From: Gammaproteobacteria bacterium
Lineage (GTDB): Bacteria; Pseudomonadota; Gammaproteobacteria; SZUA-229
DNA: 9,846 bases
Direction: 5' to 3'
Assembly: GCA_024278435.1 (NCBI GenBank)
Contig: JAJRTD010000079.1
Location: forward strand, 1 to 9,846
Below the pieces are notes generated by a model. The model did no database searches, was not told the origin of the DNA, and saw nothing but the letters and a program-made list of their open reading frames with translations. Both the position numbers and the translations under genes were made by a program. Shown in pieces: positions 6,215 through 9,846 of this stretch. Each line of letters begins with the position of its first letter. Positions within the stretch are counted from its first letter, which is position 1.

Positions 6215-6885
6215 GTTATATAATGAAGTTCATTCAATTTATCAAAAAATATACGCCCCTGAAAACAACCGTTTTACGGCCGCCGTTGCTCCTGCTGAGT
6301 ATTTTTCTGGCTTCCTGTGCCAATACCAGTTTAACCGGCAGCTGGAAGCAGGCCGAGCATAATAAATCCTACCAGCACCCGTTGATTATCGGCATTTCCG
6401 ACAGCCAGCAGACACGGCGGATATATGAAGATTATTTTGTTAATGAGCTGAAAAAACGCAATATCACCGCAACAGCCAGCCATCACCTGATCAGCAGTAA
6501 ACAGAAAATGAACCGGGAAACAGTAGTGAATGCGGTAAAGGGCAGGGATGATATTGATTCGGTACTGGTTACCTACCTGGTCGCCGCCGATTCGGAAATG
6601 AGTTACCAGCAGTCACCGCTGAACAGCAGTTATGCCGACAATCTGGAAAATAATATGATGTCGACCACTTTGATCAGTAACCCGGGGCGGACAGTCAACA
6701 AGCAAACCATCGTATTAAAAAACGATCTGTACGATGCCAGTACAGGTACCATGGTCTGGTCGGCACAGACAAAAAGTGTTGCCGCCGACTCGCTTGATGA
6801 AATTATAATCGATGTAACCGGAATATTAATCGATAAACTGTTTGCGGATAACGTTTTAACAACAACCACAGGAACTGCTGATTAA
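6211..6885 (+). CDS. Uncharacterised outer-membrane-type lipoprotein (paralogue 1)
   Basis: This is a 224-residue lipoprotein with a long positively charged N-region, a hydrophobic core and lipobox LASC (Cys36). Residue +2 is Ala rather than Asp, which favours sorting to the outer membrane by the Lol system. The mature part has CANTSLTGSW, PLIIGISDSQQTRRIYEDYFVNEL, DSVLVTYLVA, LKNDLYDASTGTMVWSAQT and a final amphipathic helix. The same pattern recurs in the gene at 7127-7765, so the two are paralogues; I know of no assigned function. The start at 6211 overlaps the preceding stop codon (ATGA); a second ATG at 6223 is an alternative that removes four residues. The last codons (GCT GAT TAA) fall inside the left end of MITE-like copy 4, so the original C-terminus may have been altered. 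It lacks the Gly/Tyr-rich insert of its paralogue. Confidence 0.85.
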   Translation: MSYIMKFIQFIKKYTPLKTTVLRPPLLLLSIFLASCANTSLTGSWKQAEHNKSYQHPLIIGISDSQQTRRIYEDYFVNELKKRNITATASHHLISSKQKMNRETVVNAVKGRDDIDSVLVTYLVAADSEMSYQQSPLNSSYADNLENNMMSTTLISNPGRTVNKQTIVLKNDLYDASTGTMVWSAQTKSVAADSLDEIIIDVTGILIDKLFADNVLTTTTGTAD

Positions 6886-7026
6886 TCTCATTCAGAGCGG
6901 GGCGGTAGCGGGGTAAATCTTTTTCTCCGTAAGTTGTTGATGGTGCAGTGGTATAAGATCCCTCGACTGCGCTCGGGATGACAAATACTGTCCAGGATGA
7001 CAAATGCTGAATTAACCAGAGGCTCC
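6871..7026. repeat. MITE-like repeat, copy 4, with internal duplication
   Basis: The ends GGAACTGCTGATTAAT (6871-6886) and ATTAACCAGAGGCTCC (7011-7026) pair at 12 of 16 positions. Family signatures are CATTCAGAGCG, AATCTTTTTCTCCGTAAG, TTGATGGTGCAGTGG and CTCGACTGCGCTCGGGATGAC. The right arm contains a near-perfect direct duplication, GGATGACAAATACTG (6976-6990) and GGATGACAAATGCTG (6995-7009). The left arm is scrambled at 6898-6915. It overlaps the 3' end of the first lipoprotein gene and separates the two paralogues. Confidence 0.8.
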
Positions 7027-7073
7027 CATATCTTTCAAATGCTGGCCTATAATCAGATTAAATTTATTGTGTT

Positions 7074-7102
7074 TTGACCTGCAGTTGTTATTATGCATAC
7101 GT
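7074..7102 (+). promoter_or_regulatory. Candidate promoter of the second lipoprotein gene
   Basis: TTGACC (7074-7079) matches the -35 consensus at 5 of 6 positions. Seventeen bases on lies ATACGT (7097-7102), preceded by TGC, giving an extended -10 appearance but a poor -10 hexamer. It lies just downstream of MITE-like copy 4 and would give a leader of about 20 nt. The assignment is tentative. Confidence 0.35.
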
Positions 7103-7112
7103 TATTTATATA

Positions 7113-7118
7113 GAAGGA
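7113..7118 (+). promoter_or_regulatory. Shine-Dalgarno sequence fixing the second lipoprotein start
   Basis: GAAGGA lies 8 nt before the ATG at 7127. This decides for 7127 over an in-frame ATG at 7067, which has no ribosome-binding site and would place 20 extra residues before a complete lipoprotein signal peptide. Confidence 0.8.
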
Positions 7119-7126
7119 AAAAAGGT

Positions 7127-7765
7127 ATGAGCGTGTTCAATCAGAAATTCAGTAAAGTAATGCTATTTCTCGGTACCGTATTGCTGGTATCGGCATGTGC
7201 AAATACAAAGATCTCCCAGTCCTGGGTAGAACCGGATAACAAAAAAGTCTATAAAGACCTGCTGGTCATCGGTATCGGTGAAAGCGAACAGAACCGTCGC
7301 GCCTACGAAAGTTACTTTGTTGAAGAACTGGCGGCAATCGGCGTCGAAGCTGTTGCCAGCTACAAGCTGATTAAAAGCGACCAGAAAATCGATCGCGACA
7401 CAGTTGCAAAAGCCATTGAAGGCCTGGACATTGACGGCGTGCTGGTGACTCATCTGCTGGCTGTTGACGAGGAAACCATCTACCGCCCGTCAATGGATTA
7501 CATGCCAATGTATGGCGGCGGTTATTACGGCGGCCTGTACAGCTACTACCCGCATGTAAATTCCTATGTGCACCGTCCCGGTTACTATACAACGCATGAA
7601 ACCTATACCCTCGAGACCAACCTTTACGATGTCAATTCGGAAGAACTGGTATGGAGCGCGCAGACCCGTACTTTCTCACCGGAATCAGTCCAGGAAGTAA
7701 TTGTTGATTTAACCAGGCTGCTGATCAAGGATCTGAAGGACAAGAACCTTATTAAAGCAAAATAA
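7127..7765 (+). CDS. Uncharacterised outer-membrane-type lipoprotein (paralogue 2)
   Basis: This is a 212-residue lipoprotein with signal MSVFNQKFSKVMLFLGTVLL, lipobox VSAC (Cys24) and Ala at +2, consistent with outer-membrane sorting. The mature protein follows the same plan as the gene at 6211-6885: CANTKISQSW, LLVIGIGESEQNRRAYESYFVEEL (45-68), LIKSDQKIDRDTV, GVLVTHLLAVD, a Gly/Tyr/Pro-rich segment at about 119-157 (MYGGGYYGGLYSYYP), then TLETNLYDVNSEELVWSAQT and an amphipathic C-terminal helix. The Tyr/Gly-rich insert is the main difference from paralogue 1. The alternating strand and helix pattern suggests a small alpha/beta domain, but no catalytic motif is seen and I cannot assign a function. 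The genes look like a tandem duplication later separated by MITE-like copy 4. No intrinsic terminator follows the stop codon. Confidence 0.87.
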   Translation: MSVFNQKFSKVMLFLGTVLLVSACANTKISQSWVEPDNKKVYKDLLVIGIGESEQNRRAYESYFVEELAAIGVEAVASYKLIKSDQKIDRDTVAKAIEGLDIDGVLVTHLLAVDEETIYRPSMDYMPMYGGGYYGGLYSYYPHVNSYVHRPGYYTTHETYTLETNLYDVNSEELVWSAQTRTFSPESVQEVIVDLTRLLIKDLKDKNLIKAK

Positions 7766-7809
7766 ATCAGCCGCAGTGACAATGTATCCCTGATCAGATT
7801 GCATGGTAT

Positions 7810-7839
7810 TTGAACCTACATTTTCAAGTACCATATAAT
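7810..7839 (+). promoter_or_regulatory. Promoter of lolC-lolD
   Basis: TTGAAC (7810-7815) and a perfect TATAAT (7834-7839) are separated by 18 bp, a standard sigma-70 arrangement. Transcription would begin near 7846, giving a leader of about 37 nt before the lolC ATG. It is the best promoter match in the window. Confidence 0.65.
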
Positions 7840-7882
7840 CTGCCGCTAACTGAACCACCACCGGCAACCCTTTAAGCAACTG

Positions 7883-9130
7883 ATGTTTCAACCCAAAGAA
7901 CTTTTTATTGGTTTACGTTATATTCGCGCCAAACGTAAAAGCCATTTTGTTTCATTTATTGCTTTTATTTCAATTGCCGGAGTGGCCCTGGGCGTGTTTG
8001 CCCTGATCGTCGTACTCTCCGTGATGAACGGTTTTGGCAATGAATTGCGCGACCGCACATTAAGCATGACTTCGCATGCGACTATTTCCGGTTACAACGG
8101 CTATTTAAGAGACTGGCCCGCCGTAGTTGATAAAGCTGTGCAGAATAAAGAAGTCATTGCCGCCGCCCCCTATATACAGAAAGAAGTTATGTTGTCGAAC
8201 GGGCGGCGAGTCAGCGGCTCGCTGATCCGTGGCATAAAACCGGAAATGGAAAGCCGGGTTTCGCTGGTTGAATCCAAGATGGTATCCGGCAGCCTGTTTG
8301 ACCTGAAGGCAGGGGAGTATGGCATCGTCCTTGGCCGTGAACTGGCCAACTCACTGGGCGTTTTTGAAGGCGACCGGGTGACGGTGATCACCCCGCAGGC
8401 CAGCGTGACTGCCGTTGGCGTCATGCCCCGACTTCGCCGCTTTCGCGTGGTCGGCGTTTTTGAAGTTGGCATGCATCAGTTTGATGCTGCCATGGCCTAT
8501 ATGCATCTGGAGGATGCCGCCAGACTGTTCAGCTACAAGGATACTGTCAATGGCGTGCGCCTGAAACTGACCGATCTGTTTGATGCACCGCGTATCACAC
8601 GGGATATCGAACGTGATTTTGGTGAAAACTACTGGGTAAAAGACTGGTCGAAACAGCATAAAAACTTTTTCCGCGCCCTGCAGACCGAAAAAACCGTGAT
8701 GTTTATTATCCTGCTACTGATGGTTTCCGTGGCCGCGCTGAATATTGTGTCGACACTGATGATGACCGTCACCGATAAGGAATCGGACATCGCCATCCTG
8801 CGTGCCCTGGGCATGCGCCCCTCCAGCATTATGATTATATTTATTATCCAGGGCGCCTTTATCGGCCTGTTCGGCACCATGATCGGTGTCGGTGCCGGTG
8901 TCCCGGTCGCACTTAATGTTTTTGAAATTGTCTCCTGGCTGGAACAGCTGTTTCATACCGACTTCCTGCCCAGCGATGTTTATTACATCAGTGATATAAC
9001 CGCCGATGTCAAAGTCAGTGAAGTCCTTACCTATGCACTGTCAGCCTTTGCCGTTACCATTCTTGCAACCATTTATCCGGCCTGGCGGGCATCGCGAACA
9101 CTGCCGGCTGAAGCCCTGCGCTACGAGTGA
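7883..9130 (+). CDS. lolC: Lipoprotein-releasing ABC transporter permease (LolC/LolE family)
   Basis: This is an inner-membrane permease of the Lol complex, which extracts mature lipoproteins for hand-off to the carrier LolA. The 415 residues have the family plan: MFQPKELFIGLRYIRAKRK start, TM1 at about 22-48 with LGVFALIVVLSVMNGF, a large periplasmic domain (about 50-268), then TM2 (272-297), a coupling helix region SDIAILRALGM (301-311), TM3 (315-345) and TM4 (379-400), ending PAWRASRTLPAEALRYE as in LolC. It precedes lolD by 4 nt, the classical lolC-lolD order. The window ends before any third gene, so this could instead be the single LolF-type permease of a two-gene system. The ATG is chosen by homology; the ribosome-binding site is poor. 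A good promoter lies upstream. Confidence 0.93.
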   Translation: MFQPKELFIGLRYIRAKRKSHFVSFIAFISIAGVALGVFALIVVLSVMNGFGNELRDRTLSMTSHATISGYNGYLRDWPAVVDKAVQNKEVIAAAPYIQKEVMLSNGRRVSGSLIRGIKPEMESRVSLVESKMVSGSLFDLKAGEYGIVLGRELANSLGVFEGDRVTVITPQASVTAVGVMPRLRRFRVVGVFEVGMHQFDAAMAYMHLEDAARLFSYKDTVNGVRLKLTDLFDAPRITRDIERDFGENYWVKDWSKQHKNFFRALQTEKTVMFIILLLMVSVAALNIVSTLMMTVTDKESDIAILRALGMRPSSIMIIFIIQGAFIGLFGTMIGVGAGVPVALNVFEIVSWLEQLFHTDFLPSDVYYISDITADVKVSEVLTYALSAFAVTILATIYPAWRASRTLPAEALRYE

Positions 9131-9134
9131 GCCG

Positions 9135-9806
9135 ATGCTGAAAGCGATCAATATTGCAAAAAGTTATCATGACGGGGCGCGCAACGAACTGCACGTTTTA
9201 ACGGGAGTCTCGTTAACCCTGGACAAGGCCGAAACCGCTGCCATTATCGGCTCCTCCGGTTCGGGCAAAACCACGCTGCTGAATATACTGGGCGGACTGG
9301 ACAAACCCACCGGCGGGCAGGTGCTGCTGAACGATCAGGATGTGCACAAGCTCAGTGAGAAACAGCGTTGCACGGTAAGGAACCGGCATTTCGGCTTTAT
9401 CTACCAGTTCCACCATTTACTGCCCGAATTTACCGCGCTGGAAAATGTTGCCATGCCCTTGCTGATTAACGGAGACCCGGTCAAACAGACGAAACAGCGG
9501 GCAGAAAAAGTATTGGAGGATGTCGGCCTGAAGCAGCGTTTGCACCACAAACCCGGTGAACTGTCCGGCGGAGAACGCCAGCGCGCCGCCATTGCCCGGG
9601 CATTGATTCACCAGCCGGACTGCATTTTTGCCGACGAACCGACCGGCAACCTGGATCGTAAAAATGCCGAACAGGCCATCAGCCTGATTACCGATTTAAA
9701 CCGCGAATACCATACCTCGCTGATTATCGTGACCCACGATATCAGGATTGCCGAGCGCATGGATACCATCTATACCCTGGAAGACGGCGTATTGAATAAA
9801 GCCTGA
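9135..9806 (+). CDS. lolD: Lipoprotein-releasing ABC transporter ATPase LolD
   Basis: This is the cytoplasmic ATPase of the Lol lipoprotein-release complex, 223 residues (E. coli 233). It has Walker A GSSGSGKTT (39-47, K45), Q-loop Q91 followed by FHHLLPEFTALENV, ABC signature LSGGERQR (143-150), Walker B CIFADEPTGNLD (163-174, catalytic Glu168) and switch His201 (VTHD). All ATP-binding and hydrolysis motifs are intact. The start ATG at 9135, 4 nt after the lolC stop codon, is where LolD homology begins; the frame is open upstream to 9006 but that stretch overlaps lolC and is not LolD-like. The tight spacing implies co-transcription and coupled translation. The last 40 bases of the window after the stop hold nothing recognisable. 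Confidence 0.96.
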   Translation: MLKAINIAKSYHDGARNELHVLTGVSLTLDKAETAAIIGSSGSGKTTLLNILGGLDKPTGGQVLLNDQDVHKLSEKQRCTVRNRHFGFIYQFHHLLPEFTALENVAMPLLINGDPVKQTKQRAEKVLEDVGLKQRLHHKPGELSGGERQRAAIARALIHQPDCIFADEPTGNLDRKNAEQAISLITDLNREYHTSLIIVTHDIRIAERMDTIYTLEDGVLNKA

Positions 9807-9846
9807 AGTTGTATTTACGGCCAAGAACCGGATCCATAAACCATTC

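Noticed and set aside
394..7026. The repeated units as a CRISPR array
   Set aside because: Copies are kilobases apart, have inverted-repeat ends and no regular spacers, and no cas gene is present.
7067..7126. An upstream ATG for the second lipoprotein
   Set aside because: No ribosome-binding site is present; it would bury a complete lipoprotein signal, and it overlaps the candidate promoter. GAAGGA favours 7127.
7784..7800. CTGATCAG palindrome after the second lipoprotein gene as a terminator
   Set aside because: It has only 4-bp arms, no loop and no T-run.
9006..9134. An upstream extension of the lolD frame
   Set aside because: It lies wholly within lolC, and LolD homology begins at the ATG at 9135, 4 nt after the lolC stop codon.

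Overview
The window reads as a chromosomal segment of a sulfur-oxidising gammaproteobacterium. The purL tail, the msrP/msrQ pair and lolC/lolD all resemble their gammaproteobacterial homologues, and soxB marks periplasmic thiosulfate oxidation. No rRNA, tRNA, CRISPR array, prophage or complete insertion sequence was seen. The genus cannot be named from this sequence alone.

Layout. Positions 1-312 are the 3' end of purL (purine synthesis). Positions 595-1560 (msrP) and 2218-2850 (msrQ) encode the two halves of the periplasmic methionine sulfoxide repair system. They are separated by about 660 bp packed with nested inverted repeats and two copies of a small mobile-type repeat. soxB (2880-4817, minus strand) converges on msrQ, and its probable intrinsic terminator lies inside the last codons of msrQ. 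soxB is divergent from a HupE/UreJ-type membrane protein gene (5063-6214). That gene overlaps by 4 nt an outer-membrane-type lipoprotein gene (6211-6885). A paralogous lipoprotein gene follows at 7127-7765. The window closes with lolC (7883-9130) and lolD (9135-9806), the permease and ATPase that release lipoproteins from the inner membrane.

The strongest non-coding signal is a family of MITE-like elements: four long copies (near 394-520, 1661-1792, 2017-2192 and 6871-7026) plus a short 70-bp relative (4856-4925). They share ends resembling GGAACCTCTGATTAAT and long subterminal inverted repeats. They sit in four of the intergenic gaps, split msrP from msrQ, supply the stop codon of the first lipoprotein gene, and lie between soxB and its divergent neighbour. 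One copy carries a 46-bp insertion and another an internal duplication.

The genes share a cell-envelope theme: two Tat-exported enzymes (MsrP, SoxB), lipoproteins including a possibly lipidated SoxB, and the Lol release machinery. No other sox gene is in view, so soxB is detached from the usual sox cluster here. The soxB/HupE-like/lipoprotein neighbourhood, with a candidate Fur-type site between the divergent genes, is the best candidate for an undescribed functional link, but that is inference.
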